Positions 49,102 to 61,182 of a DNA stretch of 64,000 nt are shown piece by piece. The notes beneath the pieces were generated by a model. The model was given only the letters and a program-made list of their open reading frames with translations. It was not told the origin of the DNA and made no database searches. The position numbers were made by a program, and so were the translations under genes. This stretch comes from Trema orientale (Eukaryota > Streptophyta > Magnoliopsida > Rosales > Cannabaceae). The stretch lies in assembly GCA_002914845.1 (NCBI GenBank), contig JXTC01000034.1:285345-349344 (forward strand), given 5' to 3'. Positions within the stretch are counted from its first letter, which is position 1, and every line of letters starts with the position of its first letter.

Positions 49102-49371
49102 TAAATATAAAAGTGGATGGTGCAGCGATTAAGATGTCTTCTTTGATCTCTTTCTCCTTCGAGATACACCCATGATTTGATATTTTATAATTCCAACAAA
49201 GGTGTGTGACATTTGGTCTTTGGATGTGGTGGCGCACACGAGAATTCGATGTGTCTTTTCTAACAAAAATTGGATTAGGCCATTTTAGATTCAACAATCT
49301 GGGAGAAGATGGAGAGCAATGTGGCATTATTTATTTCTCTTTTTATTTAGGGGGAAATTGGGAAAAGAATG
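49102..49371 (+). mobile_element. SINE-like insertion with 15-bp target-site duplication
   Basis: ACTCAAAGTACCTAA lies exactly on both sides (49087-49101 and 49372-49386), a length typical of LINE-driven retroposition. The left part of the 270-bp insert reads GGTGCAGCGATTAAGATG and then CCTTCGAGATACACCC, resembling degenerate tRNA A and B boxes. It has no poly-A tail. tRNA origin is an inference; the duplication is directly visible. Confidence 0.65.
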
Positions 49372-49811
49372 ACTCAAAGTACCTAACAGAAATGTCAAAA
49401 GGAAAAAAAAAAAGGCTAAATAAGAATTAGCACATGATAGTCTAAAACGAAATATATGATAACTTATGATCGGTTGATAAAATCAGATAGAAAAAAAAAA
49501 ATCTGAATTTCTTGTTATGTCGTAATGTTTTGGGCTAGGTGCGACTGATGGACCCTCACCATGCCCTATTTTGTGGTATATGCCTAATTGGCAAGCCAAA
49601 GCATATACCAAATGACCACTATTATCCGCAAAATATGATTATAAAAATTAATAATAATATACAATAAAACAACGACATGCGGTTGAATTTTGTTTCTTAA
49701 ACTAGTGCAAATTACGTCCTCGTTGAACACGTGGGAAATGATTGTGGGTCAGAAACAAGAAGAAAAATCGACGAAATCGACCCCTGTAATGATGCTTAGT
49801 TATAAAAATAA

Positions 49812-49992
49812 GAGTAATGATAGGGACACCAAAATTATACACCAAAAAATTACACCAGTAATGTGGCATCACTTTCAGCCTTATAATTTTCAATGGTGTG
49901 GTCCCATTCTAAAATAAAAAATAGCTGAAATGCAGGCCACATTATTTAGTGTGAGTGTTTGGTACAAAATTTTAGTGTCCCTATTATTACTC
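49812..49992. mobile_element. Mutator-type MITE, 181 bp
   Basis: Inverted ends GAGTAATGATAGGGACACC and, reverse-complemented from the right, GAGTAATAATAGGGACACT. The flanks TAAAAATAA (49803-49811) and TAAAAACAA (49993-50001) form a 9-bp duplication with one mismatch. Non-coding. The terminal GAGTAATG links it to the element at 58394. Confidence 0.85.
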
Positions 49993-51379
49993 TAAAAACA
50001 ATGCATGATTACCATGTTTTTGCTTGAAATATAACGAGCCAACTAGTTTCTGCCACCTGTATAAACGAGGGCTGCTACCCGTTTCGTGTGGGATAGTGAT
50101 AACTTAGCCGTTTTGACCAACCCATTCCCACCTTAGACGGCTAAATGTAAAATAATGTGCTACATATAATTGGAAATTACCATATCATCAATGGTTTTTC
50201 AACAAATTAACATGCAAAAGCAAGTAGATGTATGTAGAAGAATCTTTACGTCACAGTGTACAGAGCATTATCCCATACCATTTAATAATAATTGGGAAAT
50301 TATCATAAAAATCCTAGGTATTTAATTATTTGTTGATATAAGTTTGAACTCAAAACCCTCAACAGTAGGAGTACGTTAGTTACCATTATATCCATAATCC
50401 ATTTTATCAGAGATAGAAAATCACATGAGTTATAATTTTGTTACTTAGTGATTATAATTAACAAATAAATCTCACATAGATTCACTTGAAGTATAGTTAT
50501 AATCAACATGTAACTAATACATCATGTGTTATTTAACACCATATGATGTCTTTTAACATTACTCTTGTGGATGGGCTTTTATAAAAAAAAAAGATCATTT
50601 CAATTTTCGACATAATCAAATTCCAACTGGAGTTCGTGAAAAATACATGAGAACTTATAACAATTTGTGAATCATATTTTTTAAAGACAATGACTTTGTA
50701 ATCTCGATATTTTTTTCTTTTCCAAAAAAAAAAATAAAAGAGAGTTTTTTTTGGATATTAATTTTTAAAAAACCTAATGTCAACTAATTGAAATATGTGC
50801 GTGTTTTTTTTTTTTTTTGGAATAAATTCCTTATATAATTCTAGTTTTAAACCAATATCATATTAACTTGTCAATTTTTCTCGACTAAAAAAACTTGTCA
50901 ATTTATACTCTTCTCATATTATAGCGTACGTACCTAAATAAACAGGTTGACATATTGCTGATTAAAACAAATGGCAAACACCACACATAACAGCATGGAT
51001 ACAGCTACAATCCCTAATTGTTTATTAGGCTACATAACTTGTGCCTTTCACCAACCTAAGCACATGTTTGACACAAACCGTCCACACCCACATGTCGTTT
51101 CATTAGTGAAGCTAAGCAAACCATCCCAAACTCCTATATGCAAAACGAATCCTTCGTAAGGAAGGGATCAGCAAATCAAGTCGTATATATATAAGGTTTT
51201 GAGAATAGGACCAATTTTTTTAATTTTATGCGAGCTGCTTTGTCAAGACGAGAGTACTCAAACTAGTCTCATCCCTTTATTTTGGTCGAATTTAAGTGGA
51301 TCTTACATTAATAAAAGAGAGTTGAGATGCAACAATTATTATTATGAGTTTGTGACAGTTGCTATCAGTCCTCTTTAAC

Positions 51380-53969
51380 TTATAAATCGGCTCGAGGATC
51401 GTCAACGACATCAGCGATTGTGAGTTGGGCCTTATCAAAGAAGAGGTCTTGGAGGCTATATGGGCCCACGGAGGAAGTGGGCCCATTCCATAGAGCCATG
51501 GCGAACTGCTCGTGGATTCTCTCGGTTGCATGAAATGAGTCCCACCACACATGATCATCCACGTTGTCACATAATTGGTACTCTGTGATCTTCTTTCTGC
51601 CTCCGCAGGTGTAGATGCCCCCGTACGGTCCAGTTCCACAACAAGCCTTTACTCCGTCCTTGAAGCCTTCACACAGTCAAAGGTTGAATCATTCATCAGT
51701 ACTGTAATTAAGGCAATATTTTTAATACATTATAATGTTATGTATGAGACTCGAGGATATTAAAAAAAAAATGAATAATTCACGTCACATATTATTGACC
51801 ATCACATATGAACGTTAATATGAAAATGGTAAAATATTATTGAACACGTGATCACCGTTTTGGAAAATTTTCTTCGGTTGTGAACTCAAAATTAAAATTG
51901 AAAAAAGAATCTACTAACTACGAGAAAAAAGATATTGATTTATGAATAAATTCATGTGTTTTCTCTTAAAATTTGATTTTCTAGTATTGACTTTTGTTAC
52001 TCAGTGAGTGATTCTGCGCCATCAAACGAGTTTGGGGATGATTAGACTCATCATCCAAGTGACTCCGTTGTGTTTTTGAGTATTTTAAAAACTATTAACT
52101 TTTTGAATAATCTACACCTTATAATTTAAGCAAGATTTTTACTAATTTTCCAAAAGAAAGTACATATATAAAAGGTTACTAAATTAAATTTCACTTGTAC
52201 ATTCATTTTCACATAGAAAGGTATGAACAATCATTAAAATAACCTATACACTTGCACTCTTGCAGTTTGATATTAGGAAGTTCAAATAAGAAATCATGTA
52301 AAATGGACCCTTTATAAGTGAGTTCTAACAAAAGATTAATGTTTTAAAACTATTTGTGAATTATTTTTTCTATATAATTGAGTATGGGATTGACTGTTAA
52401 GCGTAGTTAAGAATTATTGAGAAATATTATTTTGCAAAGAAATTAAAAAGATAGGTTTTTTTTTTTTTTTTTTTTTCTGATCAGAAGTGTGTTTCAAATA
52501 TGTAAGATTGTATAGTTTATATATGTATGGTGACTATATCAATAACAAAAATCATACCGTATTTGGTGGGGTTATTGATTCTATCATGTAGCCAATCATA
52601 GAAATTGGAGTTGCAATACTTGAAACCTTTAAGCATATATTCAAGACTTCTAAGCACAGAGCTTAGCGCATTGTTATGAGCCAAAGCAAGAGCACAGGCC
52701 TCTTCAAAACAACCTCCTTCGTTGGCTTTTGGGCTCAGAGCTCTAAGGGCCGGTAAGCACCCAAGAGGAGACAAGCTCAGAAACCCAAATTTCCTGCCTC
52801 CTTTCCGGTACAGCACCTGGACAGTAAATAAACGACATCAAAATTAAACGTCAACGTGTCGTTGGTCGATGCAAACGACAACTATCTGGTATATATGGGA
52901 TTTTTATTATTGTTATTATTATTAATTTTCTACCTGCACTGCCTCAGTCAAGTTTCCAATGACCATACCAACGTATTGTTCAGGGTTATAACGTTGTCGT
53001 ATCTTTGGATTACCCAAATAACCAGCCATATAGTCATTACTTCCGATACTAAAGAAATAAACTGCTTCTTTTATCACTTTGTTTGCTTCCTCATCTCCCA
53101 ACTTTTCAATCAACGATTTTTGCACCTTTTCAAAACTTTTCAGCTGTGTCTGAAGATCAATCACCTGTAAAAAAGAAAAAAATAATAAAAAATATATACA
53201 ATGATTAATGATATGCCAAGTTGTTATAGTGTTTCGTAAGAACTTAATTAATTTATATTTAAGAAACATTGTTTTTTTTTCCAAAAAAAAAAAAAAAGGA
53301 GAAATCTCACCAATCCTTGATTGGTTCCAGAAAGGACGCCAGCCCCACCGGAGGCGAAATTAACACCGTTAATGTAATCAGCAGACGGATGTAAAAATGG
53401 AGGAATAATTGGTAGCTTTGCATATTCAGCTGCATCATCATAACAGTCAACTTTATTTTAGATTTTTATTTATGTATATTTATTTATTTTTGAATAAGAA
53501 AGGCTTATGGTTCACCATAATGACTCCAAGTACTTGGCCTAAAAACATGTCACAAATTTAAAAAGTTCAAGATCTAGCTAGTACTTTAAGTTAGCCAGCT
53601 AAATATTAACTTAGATATAACAACTTTGATTTGATTATTTATAACAAAATAAATACAGAACAATGATCACATAACGGAATTATTATTAGTACTACCTATA
53701 AAATCCACGATGATGCGGCCATCGGAGAATCGTCCAGTTGGCGTTTCGAAAAATCCGTTCTGACTGTACGGCTCGTAGTCTGCTCGATACTCGGCGATTG
53801 TTTCGATGAAATTATTGTTGCCAGGATCGACAGTGGAATCTCCGAAGATGAAGAAGGAACTTGTTATGTCCAAGGGGCTGCAAAACGCACCATAACTAAT
53901 TGAAAGCAATAGAAGAACACAGATGATTAAATTATCTGAGCAAGAATTAATCGAGCTTATAATAGCCAT
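51380..53969 (-). CDS. GDSL esterase/lipase, GLIP type (complete, 5 exons)
   Basis: Secreted plant GDSL esterase/lipases hydrolyse esters in the apoplast; GLIP relatives are linked to defence. Exons: 53696-53969, 53311-53429, 52934-53164, 52558-52816, 51380-51666. They total 1,170 bp, 389 residues plus TAA, with phases closed. A signal peptide covers about residues 1-30 (hydrophobic LIICVLLLLSISYGAF). Block I is IFGDSTVDPGNNN with the nucleophile Ser45; GSNDY (172-176) gives the oxyanion-hole Asn; WDSFHATE gives Asp337 and His340. The conserved Gly of block II is in VNFASGGAG. All catalytic residues are present. GFKDGVKACCGTGPYGG near residue 295 is typical of the GLIP group. The last 15 or so residues, rich in Asp, extend beyond the usual end. 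Confidence 0.95.
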
Positions 53970-54020
53970 TTTCGGCTGAGTATGTAGTAATGCAATCTAT
54001 ATTCTTTCGTCTAACAATGT

Positions 54021-54030
54021 ATTTATATAA
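54021..54030 (-). promoter_or_regulatory. TATA box of the GDSL lipase gene
   Basis: The minus strand reads TTATATAAAT, about 50-60 bp upstream of the ATG at 53969. Transcription would start near 53995, giving a short leader of about 25 bp. Confidence 0.65.
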
Positions 54031-54427
54031 ATATGTGAATATGGGTTTTGGAATAGCGGTCTTTACAATGTGACGACTCCATTTTTTTTTTTTTTTTATA
54101 AATTTTGGGAGAATCTTGATGTAAAGAAATGACAACTTTGAGTGATTTTTAATGGTTATATAGATGGCATCGTGATAATCACCGTCGAATTGTCTCTTCG
54201 TGATGTATATTTAAAAGCTGAACTTTCGGAGCAGTTATATTGCTAAACCGAATTTTTGGCATTCATCATAAGACACCGAAAATAATTTCATATCTTTATG
54301 ATGACTAATATACATTCACTATAAAACAAAATTAAAAACAATTAAGCATTCTAGTATGCAGGTGAAACCTGACAAGGGTAACGAAGGCAATTTTACAGAC
54401 CCATACCAGTGCATTTGATAAACTAAG

Positions 54428-54626
54428 GGTATGTTTACTAATTCTTAATTAGACCAAATGGAATAAAGAAAGAGAGTATTTTCTTTCAAATATTTACGTA
54501 CCAATTAGTAACATAAAAAAAGTACTTCTAGTCCTCCAGCCAACTCATTATTTCTTATTCCTTCTATTTTATTTTCACTCATTCTCTTTACTATTTATTT
54601 GCTTACATATTAATAAATATGACCGA
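54428..54626. mobile_element. Short inverted-repeat element related to the one at 57349
   Basis: The left end GGGTATGTTTACTAATTC and the right, reverse-complemented CGGTCATATTTATTAATATG, form imperfect inverted ends around a GGAATAAAGAAAGAG...CTTATTCCTTC core. No clear target duplication is seen. Confidence 0.45.
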
Positions 54627-54681
54627 AATTATAAAATATATTTAATAATTTTTAAAGTGCAACAAAGAATACTCCTCCCAT

Positions 54682-56200
54682 GACTACAAGAAAAATGGTC
54701 TATAGATCAGATTGTTTGTCGTCGTTATAGGTCTATAGCGACAACAAAGTCGTCATAATATAGTCGTCGCTATAAGTCGGTCGGTATAGACTCTCTATAA
54801 TGACGACATATTTTGTCGCCACTATAGATGACCTATAGCGACGACAAAATATTGTCACTATAGACGCATTTTTAAAAAAAATATATATATAAATTAATAT
54901 CTATAGCCACGACAAATGTCGTTGCTATAGATGTCACAGATTTTAAAAAAAAAATTATAATTCGTTTAATTAATCTAAATTAATTTAAATCAATACTTTT
55001 AAAGGATAAACAATAAAGTTATACACACACATTAAAATCAATCCAGAAAAAAACTACAAAAAGAAAAACCTCAAAATTAAAGTCAAAAATTAAAACTAAT
55101 ACTCTTAAACAAACATATTCTATACTCTAAAATCAAACTATTAATAAATTTTATAAACTAAAATATATATTTCATAAAAAGTATATTCAACATCAAATTA
55201 ATAAATGCTCCACAAAATTATAACACAAAATCAACATATTCATATAAATATCTAAAACATTAATTAATCCATATATTTAAAATTCAATTAAATTACAATA
55301 GAATTTAGGGAAATTTACCTCTCCAATGAAGAAAAAACTTGAAATCTAAAATAACACAAACCTGAGTAACAATTAATCAAAGAACAAAAAATTAGTATTT
55401 ATAATAAAATATTTACACAAATACATAAAAGAAAAAAAAATAGATATGCATATATATATGTATGAATATATATTAGTGAGAAATGAAAGGGAGTGAGAGA
55501 GAGTGCAAATCGGAGAGAAAGGATGAGAGGGAGTGGGGTTTGGAGAGAGTGAGTGAATGAATGAGAGGATAGAAGAAGAAGAAAAAATCTGAGTTTTTAT
55601 TATACAGTATCTATAGGGACGACAAATAGATAGTGAAGTCATCACTATAGCCCGAATGACATCGCTCCATTCAAAATTTGAAATTGAGCGCGGTAAATGT
55701 TACCGCTCAAAATTTCATTTAAAACTTATAACGACAACAAAAGTCGTCGCTATAGGTAAAAGAAAATAATTTATTACATTTTTTGAATTTAGAGCGGTAA
55801 ACGTTACTGCTTAAAATTTTATTCAAAATCTATAGCGGTGACAATTGTCGTCGTTATAGGTTAAATATATTAAATTAATTATTATTTTTTATTTTTATTT
55901 TTTTAAAATTTAAAAAAATTAAAAATTATTAAATAAAATTTATAGCGTCGACATTTAGTTAAATATATTAATTTTTTATTATTTTTATTATTTTGACCTT
56001 TTAAAAATTAAAATTTATTAAATAAACCCTATAACGATGATATTTGTCGCCGCTATAGAGTGTATAGTATAATTTCGGCGTGAAATATGGCGCTATTTTT
56101 GCCCGCCAAAACTATAACGACGACATAAAAATGTCGTCACTATAGAGGACCCTATAGCGACGACATAATGTCGTCGCTATAGCTTTGTTTTCTTGTAGTG
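54682..56200. mobile_element. Non-autonomous CACTA (En/Spm) element, 1.5 kb
   Basis: The right end, reverse-complemented, is CACTACAAGAAAACAAAGC, the canonical CACTA terminus; the left end is GACTACAAGAAAAATGG, the same with its first base changed. Both subterminal regions are packed with copies of TATAGCGACGAC in both orientations (about 54710-54940 and 55610-56190), the arrangement that CACTA transposases bind. The centre is AT-rich and has no transposase frame, so it would depend on an autonomous relative. A matching 3-bp target duplication is not visible. Confidence 0.85.
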
Positions 56201-56767
56201 CCATCGCCTCATGAGGTAACATCTTACCTCGGTTTTCTTTAGTACCGATAATTTTTTACATGACACCATGATACAACTAAAAAACGATACGAAATAAATA
56301 GATTTCGAGTGACCTATTTAATTTTTTGTTAATTTTGAGTTGACACATGTAACACGAATAATAAATGGGTAGATTAATTTCGGGTCTACCCGCTTAACTC
56401 GAAGATGACCCATGTAACACATTTAATTACACATGTTGTTTGTGTGTCGTGTCAATATGATACTAATGTGACATATTTATTAACATTTTAGTATTTTAAA
56501 TATGAGTTTAACTAATTATATACATATTTATATATGTAAAGTTGAATTAATTAGTGCATATTCATATTAATTTAGAGTAATCGTTTCGATTTTGAATAAT
56601 CGTATCAAATAGATCATATTATGATATACGACACATTTATTAAACAGGTTACACGTGTTGTATCATGTTATATGTGTATTAAATCGTATCGTAGTCGGCT
56701 TTAAGTATTTGATACATTTATTAATCATGTCGTATTTAGATTGGGATATTATCATATCATGTCATAA

Positions 56768-57130
56768 TCATATCAACCTGAATACGACACGATAATACGA
56801 ATTGCTAGCCCTAGTTTTCTTCGGCTCAAGTTTCTTATCTTCCAAATTCAACAACTGTAGAGGATAATTCATGTCGTTTGCTACTTGTCGATCCTTATTT
56901 GTGTTATCACAATGTTTTGCTGCTTCTTTAGAGGTTTCCTCACCACTATCATGCAGCTGTAGTAGAATTATATTAGAGTTGAGTTTGAGTGTGTAAGGTA
57001 TCTCGGTCTTGGAAATGATATTTAGTGAGGAATGCACGCTTAGCTTGATGTACTCCAACGTATCTATAGGAGGTAAAAATATGCTCGCATTCTTGTCCTC
57101 CACAAAATTTGCATTTGGAGCAAAGATATT
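56768..57130 (-). pseudogene. Unidentified coding-like fragment
   Basis: A minus-strand frame of about 110 codons without a good ATG reads LNIFAPNANFVEDKNASIF and then LEYIKLSVHSSLNIISKTEI. The alternation of Leu, Ile and polar residues and the APN motif recall the LRR part of F-box proteins, but I cannot place it in a family. The tail is lysine- and asparagine-rich and ends at a stop. No upstream exon is evident. It may be a gene relic or chance; a function is not assigned. Confidence 0.3.
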
Positions 57131-57348
57131 AAGTTAATTAAGGAAAGATTAGAATATAAAATGAGTGATCATCTGTGATGTGACATTACATCAGATTGTT
57201 GCTATACAAGTTACATTGAATTAGACTAGGCTTACGAGCATAAAAAGAGATTTAACATGTGTGAATGATGGATGCCCAGTTAAACATATATGAATAGATT
57301 AAGTTAATTAGCACTGTGACTAAGTAAGTTCAGTTAGATTACATTAGT

Positions 57349-57750
57349 GGCATGTTTACTAATCCGTAACGGAGAGGAAAGAGAAAGAGAAAGAGAATGG
57401 CTTTCTCACTCATATGTTTACATTTCAATTTATTGCACAAGAAAGGGAATCAAAACTTCCCAATGTATTGTTTTTTATTCATCTTCATCCTCTTTTATTT
57501 CCTTTTCCCTCTATCTCCTTTTCACTCATTCTTTTTGCAAATTAATGAACATGTATTTACTAATCCATAAAAGGAATGAGTGGAAAGGGAATATAGGGAA
57601 AAGGGAATGGAGAGGACTAGTAAACAATGAGTGGGAAGGTTATAATTCCCTTTCATGTATTTATATACTAATTAGTTACACTTGAAAGTGAATCCAATAT
57701 TTCTCTTTCCTATTCCCTTTCCTCTCTATTACTGATTAATAAACATACCT
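57349..57750. mobile_element. Inverted-repeat MITE, about 400 bp
   Basis: The left end GGCATGTTTACTAATCCGTAA pairs with the right, reverse-complemented AGGTATGTTTATTAATCAGTAA. Both arms continue into GAGAGGAAAG purine tracts. A further copy of the end motif (GTATTTACTAATCCATAA) near 57551 suggests a nested or duplicated end. Confidence 0.65.
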
Positions 57751-58036
57751 AAAATTCTTGACTTCTTACTTTTAATTTCTTTTTTGTTTTTCATTGGGTA
57801 GTTCTTAGTTGAGATTATTGATAGTGGCAGAGCCAAGACTTAATTTTAGTAGGGGCATAAGACAATTTTCAAAATGTAATAATTAAGCAAAAAATACCAA
57901 AAACTTTATAATAGTATTAAACTAAATGAAAATAAAGTACACTATATAGAATAACTTTATAATAACATTGAATCAAATGAAATTAAAGTACACTATGGAA
58001 TATATTATGAAAATTTCTCTAAAAATCTGACTTTTT

Positions 58037-58130
58037 TTCTTTAATTTTTCCTTTTCATGAAGAAGTTATCTTTACTTTTCTATTTCTTTAATTTTTCCTT
58101 TTCATGAAGAAGTTATCTTTACTTTTCTAT
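58037..58130. repeat. Perfect 47-bp tandem duplication
   Basis: Two identical head-to-tail copies, 58037-58083 and 58084-58130, containing CCTTTTCATGAAGAAGTTAT. Intergenic. Confidence 0.9.
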
Positions 58131-58393
58131 TCCCATGACAAAAAGAAAAACTTTAGATTACATATAAAAATTAATTAAGTGAGTTTTGAGTAGAATAAAT
58201 ATGAATTAATACTAAGGACATGATTGTAAAAAAATTATTTTAGTGAGAGCTAAATAGAGAAAATTTTATTTTATATAAAAAATTAAAAGGGAAAAAAAAA
58301 TTGAGTCGGGGCAATTCCCTCCGCCCTGACCAGTGATGAATAAGAAAGTAAAGAATGATAGAAAAAGAAGGTTTTTTTTCCCCAAATAACAAA

Positions 58394-58551
58394 GAGTAAT
58401 GCTACATATGATGTATAAATTTGTGACACAAATTATAATTAGATTTCAGGTGAGACTAATGTGAGATTCAGTTTATCAATTATAATCATCCAGTGGCAAA
58501 CTAACACGTTATTATGATGCTAGATATCATTAATATCCCAAAATATTGCTT
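58394..58551. mobile_element. Mutator-type MITE, 158 bp, perfect 9-bp duplication
   Basis: AATAACAAA lies on both sides (58385-58393 and 58552-58560). The left end is GAGTAATGCTAC and the right, reverse-complemented, AAGCAATATTTT. The interior shares CCAGTGGCAAACTAACAC with the CCAGTGACAAACTGACAC of the element at 6339, so the two are relatives. Confidence 0.8.
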
Positions 58552-59442
58552 AATAACAAATGCACACTTCACAAGTGGCGTCTGCTGCAAACTCAAGCAT
58601 GGCTCGTGATAAAAGTTCAATCGGGTTAAATAGCACAACTCTTGATAATTAAAAAAGAAAAAGCAAATATCATGCCAGTCGCCCACCTTACTGCATGCAC
58701 TGCTCGAAACCCAAATTCAGAAAACATTTGCCCGCTTTGAAAAAATAAAAATAAAAAAGACCTATATTTTTCTCTTTTTTTTTTTTCCTTCGTCTCTCTC
58801 ATGTTCGAAGTGAAGTCCTTGCTTTTAAATAATCGCCTTATGTTTCTTTTTCCCACATATACGTGCATTCGAGTTAGAAATATGTGTAATCCTTGCGGAT
58901 AGAAAAGAATTATATATTTGTATTTTTTTTTTTCACTTAACACTTGTAAACATTGTTTGATTTTACAATAAACAAGAGAAACCATCAGTTGGGGATAAGA
59001 GCAGTGCTAATGAGACAATTGAAAACCAAGCATGAAACGGTGATAGCTCATGGGAATTAACATATTTAACTAAATCAATCATATTTTTTTTTTAATTGCA
59101 AAAAACATGTATATAAAACCTTGCTATATAACAAATCAACTCTATTAAAAAAAAATTCCAATTCAAACAGTCACTGGGCAATTCAATTCGTTTAATGCGT
59201 GCTTAATTGTGTATTAGAAGAGCAGCAAAGAAAAATTCCAAAGCTGTAACATGCCCATTCGCATCTTTGATTTCAATGAGGCTGAAAAATAATAACAACT
59301 AACTACAAGCCCGTTGGTGCCAACTTTATAATAACAACTTTGTAATAAACCCAACATAATCTTAAGGACGAATCATATTCTAATTCCTAAGAAGTAATAC
59401 AATACATCTTTTGAGACCGAAGAAACAAACACCGAACCAAGA

Positions 59443-59713
59443 TGTATATATTGGAGATAATTCTTAATAATATTTATTTATTATTATGAATTATCTAATT
59501 ACTTATTTTAGAATATTCTTTATTTATGTAAATTATCTAATTACCTGTATTTATTTATTTTGTATTTTATAATTATCTTATCTCTTAGAATATTCTAGAA
59601 GAATATCCTTTTATATAACTTGTATAAATATTACATTCAGTTAATAGAAAAGATGAGCCAAAATCATTATTTCAATTCTGAATCAGATTCATTATTCAAT
59701 TATATATTTCTAA
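59443..59713 (+). mobile_element. Copia-type LTR fragment followed by a primer-binding site (fossil)
   Basis: About 270 bp starting TGTATATATTGGAGATAATT and rich in TTAGAATATTC is followed at 59715-59725 by CGGTATCAGAG. That matches all but the first base of TGGTATCAGAG, the initiator-Met tRNA primer site used by Copia elements. A TATAAC...TATAAATA promoter-like segment lies near 59613-59632. The second LTR and the coding region were not found, so this is a remnant. Confidence 0.65.
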
Positions 59714-59944
59714 ACGGTATCAGAGAAGAAAAATCTTGGGCTTTTCCTTTCCTTTCCTCATCTTCTTTAATTTTCTTTTCCTTTCTTTTCCTCATCTTCT
59801 TTAATTTTCTTTCATCTTTTTCAAAGGTCCACCGAAAACTCAAAAAACTACTCAGAGTTTTCATCACCTTGCCTTATCGAACGAAATTGGCTCCCGCTTG
59901 ATTTGACCATTCTTCTCATCCTCTTTTTCCCTATTTTTCAATTC

Positions 59945-60285
59945 CTGGCCAAACATCCTTGAATTCAAAGTTTATTTTCTTATCAATTCCTGGGTTAACA
60001 CCCTTGAATCTAATTTTATTTTCCTTGTCAATTCCTGGGCAAACTTCTTTGAATCCAAATTTTATTTTCTTGTCAATTCCCGGGTTAACACTCTTAAATC
60101 CAATTTTATTTTCCTTGTCAAATCCTGGGCAAGTACCCTTGAATCTAAATTTTATTTTTCTTGTCAATTCTTGGGTTAAATCCTTGAATCTAATTTATTT
60201 TTCCTATTTTTTCCTCAGCAAACGCCCGTAAATCCAGTTTTATTTTCCTTATCAATTCCTGGGCAAACGCCTTTGAATCCTTACA
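59945..60285. repeat. 45-bp minisatellite, about 7 copies
   Basis: Tandem units built on TCAATTCCTGGGTTAACACC and TTGAATCTAATTTTATTTTC repeat every 45 bp with modest divergence. As 45 is a multiple of 3, both strands stay open. On the minus strand (59931-60167) the peptide repeats a 15-residue unit such as KENKIGFKSVNPGID. The array begins 230 bp after the Copia primer site and may lie in that element's leader. I do not call a gene. Confidence 0.85.
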
Positions 60286-60770
60286 ATACAGATTGTATTA
60301 TGTAATACAGAAAAAATGGTCCATATTACACTGTATTATAACATAGTATTGTACAATACTCTTTATCCTTAGTTTCTCTCTCATTACTTTATTTTTCCTT
60401 AATTTCTCTCTCATACATTTCTCTCTCTTTCCTTTCTCTCACATCACTTTATCCCTTTTGAAATTGGTATTTTTCTAAATATTTTTTTTAAAGTGGTATT
60501 TTTCTAAATAATTTTTTAAAAATTTTATTTTAAAAAATAATATTTGAAAAGTGGTAATTTTAGAGTGATACTTTTCTAAATAATTTTTTAAAAGCGGTAT
60601 TTTTCTAATCATTTTTTAAAAATAGTATTTGTCGAAAATTAATTTTTATTGCATCATCTAATACAATGCAAAACTAAACATAAAATTGTAATAAAATAAT
60701 ACACTATAGTACAACCCAGCACAATACGTCACAATACAATACAATATAATGCGATGTACCAAACGTGAAG
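60286..60770. repeat. Dispersed repeat, copy 1
   Basis: It shares a long segment with 62385-62640: TAATACAGAA, ATTACACTG, CATAGTATTGTA, AATTTCTCTC, ATCACTTTAT and AAAGTGGTATTTTTCTAAAT blocks in the same order. The ends hold repeated ACAATAC motifs and ACCAAACGTG-like sequence, so it is probably a MITE of unknown class. Confidence 0.6.
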
Positions 60771-61182
60771 GTTTTCATAAAGTGACCTAATTATAATTTT
60801 TAGTTATATCAAATAAAATGTCTGGTTTATTCAATCAAATTATCCTGCGAAATAGGTCATATTACCTATTTGCCCTTACAATAAGGTGCCATACATTACC
60901 ATGTGATATTATTCTCATTGTCAAATACCTAATTAGGACGAAAATAATGTCATTCGATCTCTATAAAATAAGATTGGCATTTTTTAATTGAAGAAAATAA
61001 AAAATAATTCAAAAGTATAAAATAACTAAAAAATGAAGTCGTTTCTTAAACATGTTATATACTCTCATATTAAATTTTGATCAAATGGTTGTCATGGACT
61101 CAATTCGACTTGATTTTAAAAACTCGAAGTTCTATTCGATATAACCAAAAATTCAAGGTCTTCATTGTTAGAATTAAAAAAC

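Larger units (their letters stand above)
47410..51379. other. Intergenic stretch with two retroposon or MITE insertions
   Basis: No supported gene. It contains a TA microsatellite (47619-47641), the SINE-like insertion at 49102 and the MITE at 49812. The remainder is AT-rich and unremarkable. The part next to 51379 should hold the GDSL lipase gene's 3' untranslated region. Confidence 0.6.
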
